The position numbers were made by a program, and so were the translations under genes. From Thermovibrio guaymasensis (lineage in GTDB: Bacteria > Aquificota > Aquificia > Desulfurobacteriales > Desulfurobacteriaceae), in NCBI RefSeq assembly GCF_003633715.1, contig NZ_RBIE01000003.1:1-64000 (forward strand): a stretch of DNA of 64,000 nt, given 5' to 3'. The notes under the pieces were generated by a model. It was not told the origin of the DNA, did not search any database, and was given only the letters and a program-made list of their open reading frames with translations. How positions within the stretch are numbered: position 1 is the stretch's first letter; every line of letters starts with the position of its first letter. Shown piece after piece: positions 7,580 to 17,007 of this stretch.

Positions 7580-8625
7580 GGACTTTTTTAAGGCACTTCT
7601 TTGACGAGTGGCTCTTTTACCTCTCCCTCTTCCTTGCCCTCTCTACAAGCCTCTTTTTAAAGAAGTTTCCCCGTATAACGGCCGACGAGGTTCAAGTTCT
7701 CTTTATCCTCTGGGTCTTTCTGATTCTGATTAAGGGACTTCAAACTTCCGGCCTCCTTGACCGGATAGCACTAAAGATAAGCAAGGGAAGGTTTCTCGGC
7801 CTAAAGCTGGTTCTCTTTACTGGTTTCCTCTCTACCTTAATAACCAACGACGTTGCCCTGATAGTTATGGTTCCCCTGACCCTTGCTGTAGGGAGCGGCG
7901 GAGTGGAGAAGGTTCTCATATTTGAGACCCTTGCGGCCAACGGCCTCTCTGCAGTTTCGCCCATAGGGAACCCTCAGAACATCTTCATCTACTTGAAGTA
8001 CTCTTTAGGACCGGGAGAGTTCTTTAAGGTTATCTGGCCTTTCGGAGCTCTCGTCCTTATTCTCCTTACTCTCCTCTCTCCCAAAGAGCTGAAGGGAAGG
8101 GGAGCTTTCAGGGAGCTCTGCGTTAAGAGTGCTCTTCCTGTGGCTCTTCTCTTTCTAATTTTTGTTTTTGTGGCCTTAAAGCTCCTTCCCCTCTACTTGG
8201 GGGTTTTACCCCTCCTCTACGCTCTCCTTTTTAGGAGGGAGCTCTTTAGAGTTGACTACTTCCTGCTTGGAACATTCCTCTTCTTCTTTGCCTTTACCGA
8301 TAACCTCTCTTACGCCTTAAAGATTCAGATAGATAGTGACATTTCCGTATTTAGCTACTCTGCCCTTTTAAGCCAAGTTATGAGCAACGTTCCTGCAGCT
8401 CTGCTGGTCTCTGAGTTTACCGATAGGTGGGCTCCCCTTCTGTGGGGCGTTAGTGTGGGAGGTTTCGGGACCTTAGTCTCCTCAATGGCAAACCTAATAA
8501 CCTACAGGCTCTATAAGAAGTGGAGAGGCGACGGTAAAGGATTTTTGCTGAGATTCCACTTCTACAACTTCCTCTTCTTCTTTATAGGTTTCCTGATCTA
8601 TATCTTAATGTTAAGAGCTCTCTAA
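7576..8625 (+). CDS. ArsB/NhaD-type (ion transporter superfamily) permease
   Basis: Polytopic membrane protein with about ten helices. It carries signatures of the ArsB/NhaD/SLC13 superfamily: TNDVALIVMVPLT near residue 85, SPIGNPQNIF near 134, and SQVMSNVPAALL near 270. These half-repeats line the ion path. I chose ATG 7576, which overlaps the regulator stop as ATGA; a TTG at 7564 would add four residues. The ArsR gene beside it makes arsenite or another oxyanion a reasonable substrate, but Na+/H+ exchange cannot be excluded. Confidence 0.82.
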   Translation: MRTFLRHFFDEWLFYLSLFLALSTSLFLKKFPRITADEVQVLFILWVFLILIKGLQTSGLLDRIALKISKGRFLGLKLVLFTGFLSTLITNDVALIVMVPLTLAVGSGGVEKVLIFETLAANGLSAVSPIGNPQNIFIYLKYSLGPGEFFKVIWPFGALVLILLTLLSPKELKGRGAFRELCVKSALPVALLFLIFVFVALKLLPLYLGVLPLLYALLFRRELFRVDYFLLGTFLFFFAFTDNLSYALKIQIDSDISVFSYSALLSQVMSNVPAALLVSEFTDRWAPLLWGVSVGGFGTLVSSMANLITYRLYKKWRGDGKGFLLRFHFYNFLFFFIGFLIYILMLRAL

Positions 8626-8626
8626 A

Positions 8627-9916
8627 TTACCAGAGGGAGCTCCTTAGAATTGTCTCGTCCCTCTGGGGTCCCGTTGAAATTATGGGGACGGGAACTCCGA
8701 GGTAGTCCTCAATGAACCTTATGAAGTTTTTAGCCTCTTTTGGGAGCTCTTCCCACTTCTTTATGTGGGTAGTCTCTGTTTTCCAGCCTGGAAGGGTCTG
8801 ATAGATTGGCCTAACTCTTGAAAGTTCTTCTGCAGTTGATGGAAACCTTTCAATAACCTCTCCATCAAGCTCGTAGCCAACGCAGACCTTTATCTCATCA
8901 AAGGCATCTAAAACGTCAAGTTTAGTTATTACTACTCCGTCAAGATGGTTTACCATAGTGGAGAACTTTACGGCAAAGAGGTCAAGCCATCCGCAGCGCC
9001 TTGGCCTTCCGGTAGTCGAACCGTACTCGTGACCCCGAGCCCTCAGGAGCTCTCCCAAACTGTCCTTCAACTCCGTTGGAAAAGGACCGCCCCCCACTCT
9101 CGTCGTGTAAGCCTTTGCAATTCCGTAGATTTTTTCAACCTTCTTCGGGCTTACTCCTGCTCCTGCCGATATTCCAAGGGCTGATGAGTTTGAGGAGGTT
9201 ACAAATGGGTAAGTTCCAACGTCTATGTCAAGGAGGGTTGCCTGAGCCCCTTCAAAGAGTACTCTCCTTCCAGAATCAATCTCCCTGTTTAAGAGGGAAA
9301 CAGTGTCACAGACAAACTCCTCTATCTTCTCATAGAGCCTCATAGTTGTTGAGTAAATCCTGTCAAAGTCAAAGGAAACCGGGTAGTTGTAAACATATTT
9401 AAGGGTTAGCTCCTTTTCTCTCAAGTTCCACTTTAACTTTTCCTTAAAACTCTCTTCGTTTTTAAGGTCTGAAATCCTTATCCCTACCCTTCCAGCTTTG
9501 TCTTTATATGCAGGTCCTATTCCCTTTAAAGTGGTTCCTATTGAACCGTCTCCCTTTAACTTCTCAGAGGCGGCATCAAGCTCCTTGTGGTAGGGGAAGA
9601 TTACGTGGGCCCTCTCGCTTACAAATAGCCTCCCTTCGGGGCTTTTCCCAACTCTCTTTATGAACTCTATCTCGTTGAGGAGGCCTTCAAGGTCAATGAC
9701 CATTCCGTTTCCAAGGACGCACTTTTTATCATCGTGAAGGATTCCGGAAGGGAGAAGGTGGAGAATGTACTTGTTCCCGTTAATAACAACTGTATGTCCT
9801 GCGTTGTTCCCTCCCTGAAACCTTACGATGTAGTCTGCTTCCAGAGAGAGTATGTCAACGATTTTCCCCTTTCCTTCGTCGCCCCACTGGGTTCCGACTA
9901 TCGCGAGAGTGGCCAT
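8627..9916 (-). CDS. purA: Adenylosuccinate synthase
   Basis: Catalyses GTP-dependent condensation of IMP with aspartate to adenylosuccinate in AMP synthesis. 429 residues, the usual bacterial length. The N-terminal GTQWGDEGKGKIVD loop holds the catalytic Asp and P-loop. NNAGHTVV holds the catalytic His. Later segments include GIGPAYKDK, TTTGRPRRCGWLD and TKLDVLD. It is the last of a minus-strand group with hisZ and thrC, 51 bases after hisZ, and converges on the permease gene with only one base between stops. Confidence 0.97.
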   Translation of the reverse strand: MATLAIVGTQWGDEGKGKIVDILSLEADYIVRFQGGNNAGHTVVINGNKYILHLLPSGILHDDKKCVLGNGMVIDLEGLLNEIEFIKRVGKSPEGRLFVSERAHVIFPYHKELDAASEKLKGDGSIGTTLKGIGPAYKDKAGRVGIRISDLKNEESFKEKLKWNLREKELTLKYVYNYPVSFDFDRIYSTTMRLYEKIEEFVCDTVSLLNREIDSGRRVLFEGAQATLLDIDVGTYPFVTSSNSSALGISAGAGVSPKKVEKIYGIAKAYTTRVGGGPFPTELKDSLGELLRARGHEYGSTTGRPRRCGWLDLFAVKFSTMVNHLDGVVITKLDVLDAFDEIKVCVGYELDGEVIERFPSTAEELSRVRPIYQTLPGWKTETTHIKKWEELPKEAKNFIRFIEDYLGVPVPIISTGPQRDETILRSSLW

Positions 9917-9967
9917 TTACTTCCTCCTCTTAAATTCTGCCGCCGCAAATATACAAACTTTTTACTT

Positions 9968-11233
9968 TCAATTAAAGTTTCTAACTAACTCAAGGATACG
10001 TTTAAGGGGCTCTTCCCCTAAGTCAACGAAGTTCTCCGGAGACGTAAACAGGACGTTTACAGGACTTTCTTCCCTGTTTAGGACAACTACGAACCTGTAT
10101 CCCTTAGAAAAGGCAACTTCTACCGACTTTCTATAGTCCCTCTTTAAAATGTCCCTTGCCACAGAATAACCGAGTTCCCTTAGCTCCTTTGCAAGGTGGT
10201 AGGCAACGTGGAGCTCCTTTTTAAGGTCAATTATGTAAAAGTCCTTCTCTTCCCTTGAGAGAGAAACCCTCTTCTTCTCAAGGAGTTCCATCAATGAGTC
10301 AAGGTTAAGGGCTATTCCCGTTGCCGGGAGCTCTCTCCCAAACTTCTTAAGGAGCTGGTCGTACCTGCCCCCTATTCCCAGAGGTGATGAGAGTAGAGGG
10401 TGAAAGACCTCGTAAGTTATTCCGGTGTGGTATCCCATTCCCCTCTTTTCTGAAAGGTCAAAAATTACTTTCTCTTCAAAGCCGTAACTCTTAAGGATTT
10501 TATAGACGGAAGAGAGCTCTGAAATGGCCCTCTGAGAAAGGGGATTTTTAAAGAGAGCTTTTGCCCTCTCTAAAACCTCCTCTTTACCGTAGAGCTCTAA
10601 AAGGTTAAAGAGCTTCTCCCTTTTCTCTCCCGTTAACTTTAACTTCTGCGAGAAGAGGTCTATTCCCGAAAAGTCTTTGTGGCGTAAAATCTCTACCAGC
10701 TCCTCCTTCTCCTCTCCCTCAATCTCCAGTTCCCTCAAAGCCCCTTCCAGGAAGAGACCGTGTCCTATGTCTATCTGGAATGACTTTATTCCAAGCTCTG
10801 AAAGTCCGTTAGCTACTACTCCTATAACTTCGGCATCGGCCTCAACTTCATCTACCCCTAAAAGTTCTATCCCCAGCTGGCTAATTTCCCTCTCGTTTCC
10901 AGCATCCCTAAAGATCTTCCCCCAGTAGTAGAACCTAAAAGGGGGGTCTTCATCCTTAAAGGAGGAGGCCACAACCCTTGAGACCTGGGGTGTAAAGTCT
11001 GGCCTTACTGCCATTAACCTTCCAGTTTTCCTGTCAACGAGCTTAAAAGAAATCTCCTCTAACTTCTCATCAACCGCTTTAAAGACCTCAAGGAACTCAA
11101 TAGTTGGAGGTAATAGGGGCTCGTACCCCCAGAGCTCAACGACCTTAGTTAACTTCTTAAAGAGCTCTTCCCTCTGCCTCACTTCCTTCGGCAAAAGGGT
11201 TCTAAATCCCTGTGGTATTTCCGTTAATCTCAT
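9968..11233 (-). CDS. hisZ: ATP phosphoribosyltransferase regulatory subunit
   Basis: HisRS-like protein without tRNA ligase function that pairs with a short HisG to catalyse and regulate the first step of histidine synthesis. 421 residues. The class II synthetase core opens with PQGFRTLLPKEVRQREELF and has a degenerate histidine-binding region KRGMGYHTGITYEVF. The weaker match to the HisRS histidine motif and the more diverged tail favour HisZ over HisS. HisG is not in the window. The gene sits 2 bases after thrC, so the two are probably co-transcribed. Confidence 0.82.
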   Translation of the reverse strand: MRLTEIPQGFRTLLPKEVRQREELFKKLTKVVELWGYEPLLPPTIEFLEVFKAVDEKLEEISFKLVDRKTGRLMAVRPDFTPQVSRVVASSFKDEDPPFRFYYWGKIFRDAGNEREISQLGIELLGVDEVEADAEVIGVVANGLSELGIKSFQIDIGHGLFLEGALRELEIEGEEKEELVEILRHKDFSGIDLFSQKLKLTGEKREKLFNLLELYGKEEVLERAKALFKNPLSQRAISELSSVYKILKSYGFEEKVIFDLSEKRGMGYHTGITYEVFHPLLSSPLGIGGRYDQLLKKFGRELPATGIALNLDSLMELLEKKRVSLSREEKDFYIIDLKKELHVAYHLAKELRELGYSVARDILKRDYRKSVEVAFSKGYRFVVVLNREESPVNVLFTSPENFVDLGEEPLKRILELVRNFN

Positions 11234-11235
11234 CT

Positions 11236-12297
11236 TTAAAACCCTAAATACTTGACTATTTCTTCCCTCTCTGCAGGGAGAGTAACAGGCCTAACTCCCA
11301 TTGATATTGCAGTATCTGGGTCTTTAAGGCCGTGGCCTGTAAGGGTACATACAATCACGTCTCCCTTTTCAAACATTCCCTTTTCCCTAACGCTCTTTAT
11401 TACCCCTGCAATTGAGGCTGCAGAGGCCGGCTCGCAGAATATACCCTCAGTTCTTGCAACAAGCTTATAGGCTTCCAAAATCTCCTCATCTGTAACCATA
11501 TCTATAAAGCCCCCAGACTCGTTGGCCGCGTTTACTGCTCCCTTCCAGCTTGCAGGGTTTCCAATCCTTATCGCAGTTGCTATAGTCTCAGGGTTTTTGA
11601 CTGGGTGACCAAGGACTATTGGAGCTGCTCCTGCAGCCTGCCATCCGCACATCTTAGGCTTTGAGTCAACTTTACCAGCTTCGTAGTACTCTTTGTATCC
11701 CATCCAGTAGGCCGTTATGTTACCTGCATTCCCCACAGGGATAAAGTGGTAGTCCGGAGCTCTACCTAGCTGCTCGCAAATCTCAAAGGCTGCGGTCTTC
11801 TGCCCCTGAAGCCTGTAAGGGTTGATTGAGTTAACTATCGTTATAGGGTACTGCTGGCCTATCTCTCTAACTATTTCAAGGGCTTGGTCAAAGTTCCCCT
11901 TAATCTGAATTACCTCCGCTCCGTACATCACTGCCTGGGATAGCTTTCCGAGTGCTATTTTCCCTTCAGGAATTAAAACTACAGCCTTTAGTCCGGCCTT
12001 TGCCGCATAGGCTGCAGCTGAGGCTGACGTGTTTCCAGTTGAGGCACAGATTACTGCCTTTGCCCCCTCCTCAACGGCCTTTGAAACGGCCATAGTCATT
12101 CCCCTATCCTTGAAAGAGCCAGTCGGGTTTAAACCCTCAAACTTCAGGTAGAGCTCTATTCCCGGCTTAATCTCCCTTGCAAGGTTATTTGCCTTTATTA
12201 GAGGAGTGTTACCCTCTAAAAGGGTTATTACTGGGGTTTTATCAGAAACCGGTAAGAATTCCCTGAACTCCTCAATTACGCCTTTCCACCTTTCCAT
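11236..12297 (-). CDS. thrC: Threonine synthase
   Basis: PLP enzyme converting O-phosphohomoserine to threonine (353 residues, the compact class). The PLP lysine is in [12 protein letters not shown], the substrate serine/asparagine loop in [17 protein letters not shown], and the phosphate-binding glycine loop in PVGNAGNIT. It is the first gene of the leftward thrC-hisZ-purA group. The 81-bp gap to dapA must hold divergent promoters for two branches of aspartate-derived amino-acid synthesis. Confidence 0.95.
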   Translation of the reverse strand: MERWKGVIEEFREFLPVSDKTPVITLLEGNTPLIKANNLAREIKPGIELYLKFEGLNPTGSFKDRGMTMAVSKAVEEGAKAVICASTGNTSASAAAYAAKAGLKAVVLIPEGKIALGKLSQAVMYGAEVIQIKGNFDQALEIVREIGQQYPITIVNSINPYRLQGQKTAAFEICEQLGRAPDYHFIPVGNAGNITAYWMGYKEYYEAGKVDSKPKMCGWQAAGAAPIVLGHPVKNPETIATAIRIGNPASWKGAVNAANESGGFIDMVTDEEILEAYKLVARTEGIFCEPASAASIAGVIKSVREKGMFEKGDVIVCTLTGHGLKDPDTAISMGVRPVTLPAEREEIVKYLGF

Positions 12298-12378
12298 CTT
12301 TTCCCTCTCTAAAAGGATAAAATAACGAGAGCAATTATACTTTTATAAAGCTCCCTTTTAAAAACTTCTGGAGGAGCC

Positions 12379-13254
12379 ATGTTTGAAGGCATATACGTTG
12401 CTATTCCTACCCCCTTTAAAGAGGGTAAAGTTGACCAAGAAGCTCTAAGGAAACACATCAAATTCTTAATTGAAAACGGCGTTGACGGAATTGTCCCGTG
12501 CGGAACTACGGGGGAGAGCGCAACCCTTTCTTACGAAGAGCACGAAGAGGTAATAGCAATAACAATTGAGGAGGCTAAAGGAAAGGTAAAGGTAATTGCA
12601 GGAACCGGTTCAAACTCAACTTCAGAAGCCATAATGCTTACGGAGTTTGCCTATAAAGCAGGTGCCGATGGAGCCCTACTAATAACCCCCTACTACAACA
12701 AGCCAAACCAGGAAGGTCTATACCTCCACTTTAAGGCCGTAGCTGAAGCCGTTCCAATTCCAATAGTCCTATACAACGTTCCGAGCAGAACGGGAGTAAA
12801 CATGCTCCCTGAAACTGTTGCGAGGTTGGCCGAAATTGACAACATAGTAGCTATAAAGGAGGCGACCGGAAGCACAAACGTTGCTACCGAAATAGTTAAC
12901 CTCTGCGGGGATAAGATAGAGATCCTCTCAGGTGACGATTTAACCTTCTTCCCGCTTTTAACGGTTGGTGCTAAAGGCGTTATCTCTGTTACTGCAAACG
13001 TAGTTCCTGAAAGAGTCGTAAAGATGTACAGGGAGTTTTTAAACGGAAACTGGAAAGAGGCTTCAAGGATTCATAGGGAGCTCTACAACCTATCAAAAGT
13101 CCTCTTCATAGATACCAATCCGATTCCCGTTAAAACAGCCCTCTCAATGATGGGGATGATGGAAAAGGAGTTCAGACTTCCCCTGTGCCCCACAACCCCT
13201 GAGAAGGAAGAGGTAATCCAGAAAACCCTTAAAGAGTACGGAGTAATTCAGTAA
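12379..13254 (+). CDS. dapA: 4-hydroxy-tetrahydrodipicolinate synthase
   Basis: Condenses aspartate semialdehyde with pyruvate in the lysine/diaminopimelate route. 291-residue TIM barrel. The Schiff-base lysine is in IVAIKEATGS (about 161), the proton-relay tyrosine in VLYNVPSRTG (about 133), and GTTGESATLS is the conserved loop. SD GGAGG lies 5 bases before ATG. Its stop overlaps the start of the globin-PsiE gene (TAATG), placing that protein inside the dapA-dapB operon. Confidence 0.97.
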   Translation: MFEGIYVAIPTPFKEGKVDQEALRKHIKFLIENGVDGIVPCGTTGESATLSYEEHEEVIAITIEEAKGKVKVIAGTGSNSTSEAIMLTEFAYKAGADGALLITPYYNKPNQEGLYLHFKAVAEAVPIPIVLYNVPSRTGVNMLPETVARLAEIDNIVAIKEATGSTNVATEIVNLCGDKIEILSGDDLTFFPLLTVGAKGVISVTANVVPERVVKMYREFLNGNWKEASRIHRELYNLSKVLFIDTNPIPVKTALSMMGMMEKEFRLPLCPTTPEKEEVIQKTLKEYGVIQ

Positions 13255-14282
13255 TGGGGATATCTACCGTTGACTACAGGGATTTAGAGAGGCTTTTTCT
13301 CTACTTTGAAATCAGGGAAAAAGACATAAAAAACCTTCAATTCCTTGGAAATATACTCCTTCCCTATAAGGAAGAGTTTGCAGAAGCGTTCTACGATAAT
13401 CTAATGAAGTTTCCAGATATTAAGGAGTACATTCCCGAAAGTAAACTCCAAAAGTTAAAACAGACCATTAAAGAATGGTACGAAAAACTCTTTTCTGGAA
13501 AGTACGACTCAGAGTACCTCCTTTACCTGCTTAGGATAGCGAAGGTTCACGTTGAGGAGGGAATTCCTCCCCACTACATAATTGTCGCGATGAACTTCGT
13601 TAGCCGCTTCTGTACTAGGAGAATTTCTGAGTACTTTAAAAAGCACGGGGAGGAATTCTTCAGGCACTATCAGGAAGAACAGAAGAAAGTTTGTGATCCT
13701 AATAAAATCGGAGAGCTTGAAAAGTTCGTTATTGAAGAGCTCTTTGACAGAATGGAGGACCTTACCCGCTCTCTAAGGAAGATCCTTGCACTCAACGAGG
13801 ACGTTTTTATCTCCTACTACGTTGACGTTGAAATGAAGATTTTCCTCGAAGCCGGTAGGGTGGAGAGAACTGCAATCAGCTTCAGTAAGAAGTTTGCAAT
13901 CTTTATGGACATTGCAATCCTAATAGGCCTCATGTTCCTTGCAATATTTGTTATTGCCCTCTTCATCTCAGATATAATGCACTTCTTCCACGGAGACCTT
14001 GCCCACAGTCTAATTGCAGCCCTTGGAGACCTACTGATACTCTGGACCGTTTTAGAGCTCCTAAACAGCGAAATAAAGTTCATGCTTGGCGGTGAGCTTG
14101 CCGTTAGTGCCTTCGTCAGCGTTGCGTTAGCCGCAACAATCAGGGAAGCACTGGTCGTTTCCCTTGAACACAACAAACCCATTGAGTTTAAACTGGGAAT
14201 CGGAGCTCTAATTTTCATTCTGGGAATAGTTTACGGAATAGTTAAGTGGTTTGAAGTAAATCGGAAGAAAAAGTTGAGGTAG
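13254..14282 (+). CDS. Globin-sensor / PsiE-like membrane fusion protein
   Basis: 342 residues in two parts. Residues 1-170 resemble the sensor globin (protoglobin) domain of globin-coupled sensors, with a proximal-His candidate H99 in LRIAKVHVEEGIPPHYI. Residues about 208-335 are four hydrophobic helices resembling the PsiE (phosphate-starvation-inducible) family. The linker has helical charged sequence. A haem-based O2 or redox sensor wired to a membrane domain is therefore likely; the output is unknown. It starts at the dapA stop (TAATG) and ends 6 bases before dapB, so it is co-expressed with lysine synthesis for no obvious reason. Confidence 0.7.
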   Translation: MGISTVDYRDLERLFLYFEIREKDIKNLQFLGNILLPYKEEFAEAFYDNLMKFPDIKEYIPESKLQKLKQTIKEWYEKLFSGKYDSEYLLYLLRIAKVHVEEGIPPHYIIVAMNFVSRFCTRRISEYFKKHGEEFFRHYQEEQKKVCDPNKIGELEKFVIEELFDRMEDLTRSLRKILALNEDVFISYYVDVEMKIFLEAGRVERTAISFSKKFAIFMDIAILIGLMFLAIFVIALFISDIMHFFHGDLAHSLIAALGDLLILWTVLELLNSEIKFMLGGELAVSAFVSVALAATIREALVVSLEHNKPIEFKLGIGALIFILGIVYGIVKWFEVNRKKKLR

Positions 14283-14288
14283 TGAATC

Positions 14289-15071
14289 ATGGTAAAGTTG
14301 GCAGTTGCAGGTGGAGCAGGAAGAATGGGCAGATTGATTGGGAAGCTTGCCCTTGAAGATAAGGACTTTAAACTGGTTGGAGTTCTGGAAAGGCCGGACA
14401 GTCCCTTCGTCGGTAAGGAGTTTGAACCGGGAATAAAGTTCTACAGAAGTATCAAGGATATGGAAGAAAAACCGGAAATCGTGATTGACTTTACAGCTCC
14501 AGAAGGAACAATGGCACTTGTGAGGGAAGCTAGAGAGGTCGGTTTTGGCTTGGTTATCGGAACTACCGGTTTAACAAAAGAGCAGATTGAAGAGATAGAG
14601 AAGGTTTCTAAAGAAGTCCCGATAGTCTATTCGCCGAACATGAGTTTAGGGGTCAACCTCCTCTTTAAGCTTGTTGAAGAAGCAGCTAGAGCTCTAAAGG
14701 ATAAGGGTTACGATGTAGAAATATTTGAGATTCACCACAGGTTTAAGAAGGATGCCCCCTCTGGAACGGCAGTCCGCCTTGCAGAGATTGTCGCTAAGGA
14801 ACTGGGCCTAAACCTTGAGGAGAGTGGTGTTTACGGAAGGAAGGGAATGATAGGACCGAGGAAAGACGACGAAATAGGAGTCTTGGCAGCAAGGATGGGC
14901 GACGTTGTAGGAGAGCATACAGTCTACTTCGCCACTTTGGGAGAGAGGATAGAGCTAACCCACAGGGCTACCAGCCGTGAGACCTTTGCAAGGGGAGCTT
15001 TAATAGCTGCAAAGTGGCTTAAAGGGAAAGAGCCGGGACTCTACAATATGTTTGACGTTCTGGAAATATAG
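14289..15071 (+). CDS. dapB: 4-hydroxy-tetrahydrodipicolinate reductase
   Basis: NAD(P)H-dependent second step after DapA. 260 residues. Nucleotide-binding GGAGRMGRLIGKLA is at the N-terminus. The signature EIHHRFKKDAPSGTA holds catalytic His and Lys. The C-terminal half forms the tetramer and substrate domain. Follows the globin-PsiE gene by 6 bases and precedes hisA by 24. Confidence 0.97.
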   Translation: MVKLAVAGGAGRMGRLIGKLALEDKDFKLVGVLERPDSPFVGKEFEPGIKFYRSIKDMEEKPEIVIDFTAPEGTMALVREAREVGFGLVIGTTGLTKEQIEEIEKVSKEVPIVYSPNMSLGVNLLFKLVEEAARALKDKGYDVEIFEIHHRFKKDAPSGTAVRLAEIVAKELGLNLEESGVYGRKGMIGPRKDDEIGVLAARMGDVVGEHTVYFATLGERIELTHRATSRETFARGALIAAKWLKGKEPGLYNMFDVLEI

Positions 15072-15095
15072 TAAACTGTTAAGTAGGGAGGTTTT

Positions 15096-15815
15096 ATGTT
15101 TGAGGTAATTCCTGCAGTTGACATAAAGGGAGGTAAGTGCGTTAGGCTCTACCAAGGTAGGGCCGACATGGAAAAGGTCTACTTTGAGAACCCGGTTGAA
15201 GTTGCTAAAAGGTGGGAAGAGGAGGGAGCTCCAAGGATTCACGTTGTTGACCTTGACGGTGCCTTTGAAGGAGTTCCTAAGAACATAAGGATAGTTGAGG
15301 AGATAGTTAAGAACGTCAGCGTTCCAGTTCAGTTTGGGGGAGGCGTCAGGACTTTGAAGGCCCTTGAGGAGCTCTTTAAGATAGGTGTTGACAGAGTAGT
15401 CGTCGGAACTGTTGCAGTGGAGGAACCCCAACTCTTTGACCAGATGGTAAAAGCTTTTCCCGGAAAAATAGTTGTTGGCATAGATGCTAAGGATGGAATG
15501 GTAACAACGAAGGGTTGGGTTGAGGTTTCCGGAGTTAGTGCAGTTGAGCTTGCAAGGAAGATGGAAGAAAAACCTATCTGGGGGTTTGTTTACACCGACA
15601 TCTCAAAGGACGGAACTTTAACAAACCCTAACTTCTCTGAAGTTGAAAAGTTCGCAAGTAGCACCTGTAAGCCTGTTATAGCCTCAGGGGGAGTGGCAAA
15701 GCTGGAAGACCTTATTAAACTTTCAGAGATAAGAGGTGTTTCTGGTGCAATAGTTGGTAAAGCACTTTACGAGGGTAAAGTAAGCTTAAAAGAAGCTCTT
15801 GAGGCACTTAAGTGA
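15096..15815 (+). CDS. hisA: ProFAR isomerase
   Basis: Isomerises ProFAR to PRFAR in histidine synthesis (239-residue half-barrel repeat protein). The two catalytic aspartates are in VIPAVDIKGGKCVRL (D8) and VYTDISKDGTLTNPN. Phosphate loops are GGGVRT and ASGGVAKLEDL. The paralogue hisF is at 52771, so his genes are dispersed. Its stop overlaps the GTG of the RNA ligase gene by 4 bases. Confidence 0.96.
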   Translation: MFEVIPAVDIKGGKCVRLYQGRADMEKVYFENPVEVAKRWEEEGAPRIHVVDLDGAFEGVPKNIRIVEEIVKNVSVPVQFGGGVRTLKALEELFKIGVDRVVVGTVAVEEPQLFDQMVKAFPGKIVVGIDAKDGMVTTKGWVEVSGVSAVELARKMEEKPIWGFVYTDISKDGTLTNPNFSEVEKFASSTCKPVIASGGVAKLEDLIKLSEIRGVSGAIVGKALYEGKVSLKEALEALK

Positions 15816-16930
15816 AGATTAAACTCCCAGAAGTCCTCAAAGAAGTTGAGGGTAATAAGTTCTTTAAGGTCATTGAAAAAGACGGTCTTATAAAGGTTTC
15901 CTACAGGTTTAATTCACCTAAAGTCTTTGACTCCCCTATAAAGAGGGAACTCAGGGGAATAACCTTCTCAAAGGGAACCGGAGAGGTTGTTTCCCGTCCA
16001 TTTCACAAGTTTTTCAACCTTGACGAATCTGAAGAGAGCAGGAGGGAGAACTTAGAAGGGAAAGAGTTTATTTTCAGAGAAAAGCTTGACGGAACGATGC
16101 TTCACCCCGTTATCTTAAACGGAGAATTAAAGCTTTTAACCCAGAAGGACTTTGAAAACCCTCAAACTAAAAAGGGTGAGGAGCTCCTTAAGAAAAAAAC
16201 TAACCTATACGAATTTACAAAGAGGATGGTTGAAAAGGGATTTACTCCTATTTTTGAGCTCGTATCTCCAGAGTTTCAGCTTGTCATCCCCTACGATAGG
16301 GAGGAGCTTTTTTTAACCGAAGTAAGGAATAACAGAACGGGAGAGTACCTATTAGAAAGGACGGAAGAGGAGCTAAAAGAGGCAGGATTTGAGCTACCGG
16401 AGAAAATCACTGGTAAATTTGAAGATGTTGAGAAGGAACTTAAAAACAGAGAAATGGTTGAAGGTTTTGTTTTAAAGGACTTTTCGGCCAAAGAGCCTTT
16501 TCCGCTCTTTGTAAAACTTAAGTCTCCGTGGTATTACGACAGACACTACGCCTTTACGTATCTGCACAACATACCACCCCATAAGCTCTTCAACCTTTAC
16601 CTTATGGGAAAGCATGACGACGTCTTTTCAAAAGTTCTGAACAGGAAGTTAAGAGAAAGGAGAGAGGAGGAGCTGAGAAAGATGGTGGAGCTCCTTCTGA
16701 ACCTTTCAGACTTGGTTTCTAAGTATAGGGAGCTCCCAACAGGTAAAGCCGTTAAGAAAATCATCTCACAAGTTAAAAAACAGTTTTCAGACAAGTTTAA
16801 AAAACTGGAGCTTGAGGAGAACTACATTTCCGAGGCTTTAAGAATAGCAAAAAAGAGGGGAAAATTTGAAAACTTCTTAGGAAATAAACTCTACATACTC
16901 CTTAAAGAAGGAAAAATTATCCTTCGTTAG
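15812..16930 (+). CDS. Rnl1-like ATP-dependent RNA ligase
   Basis: 372-residue nucleotidyltransferase with all ligase motifs. Motif I EKLDGT has the AMP-accepting lysine at K91. An upstream RELRGITF (R48) and RPFHKFFNL resemble T4 RNA ligase 1. Motif IIIa is FELVSP (148-153), motif IV EGFVLKD (217-223) and motif V VKLKSPWY (K235, K237). Residues 245-372 form a helical C-terminal domain. Known relatives join 5'-phosphate and 3'-OH RNA ends in repair or phage counter-defence. GTG start overlaps hisA by 4 bases. No partner kinase/phosphatase or RtcB gene is visible nearby. The RNA target is unknown. Confidence 0.85.
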   Translation: MKIKLPEVLKEVEGNKFFKVIEKDGLIKVSYRFNSPKVFDSPIKRELRGITFSKGTGEVVSRPFHKFFNLDESEESRRENLEGKEFIFREKLDGTMLHPVILNGELKLLTQKDFENPQTKKGEELLKKKTNLYEFTKRMVEKGFTPIFELVSPEFQLVIPYDREELFLTEVRNNRTGEYLLERTEEELKEAGFELPEKITGKFEDVEKELKNREMVEGFVLKDFSAKEPFPLFVKLKSPWYYDRHYAFTYLHNIPPHKLFNLYLMGKHDDVFSKVLNRKLRERREEELRKMVELLLNLSDLVSKYRELPTGKAVKKIISQVKKQFSDKFKKLELEENYISEALRIAKKRGKFENFLGNKLYILLKEGKIILR

Positions 16931-16983
16931 GAATACTCTTAACTTCTCGCCTGATATAAAGTTAACTAAAATCCAAATTTTAT

Positions 16984-17004
16984 GCCTTTCAAAGGCTTTT
17001 CTTT
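16984..17004 (+). terminator. Weak intrinsic terminator after the RNA ligase gene
   Basis: GCCTT/AAGGC stem with a 3-base loop (16984-16996) followed by TTTTCTTT. Short stem, so only moderately convincing. Confidence 0.45.
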
Positions 17005-17007
17005 ACA

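Noticed and set aside
9968-11233. Histidyl-tRNA synthetase instead of HisZ
   Set aside because: The histidine-binding signature is degenerate and the tail has diverged; an alignment would settle it.
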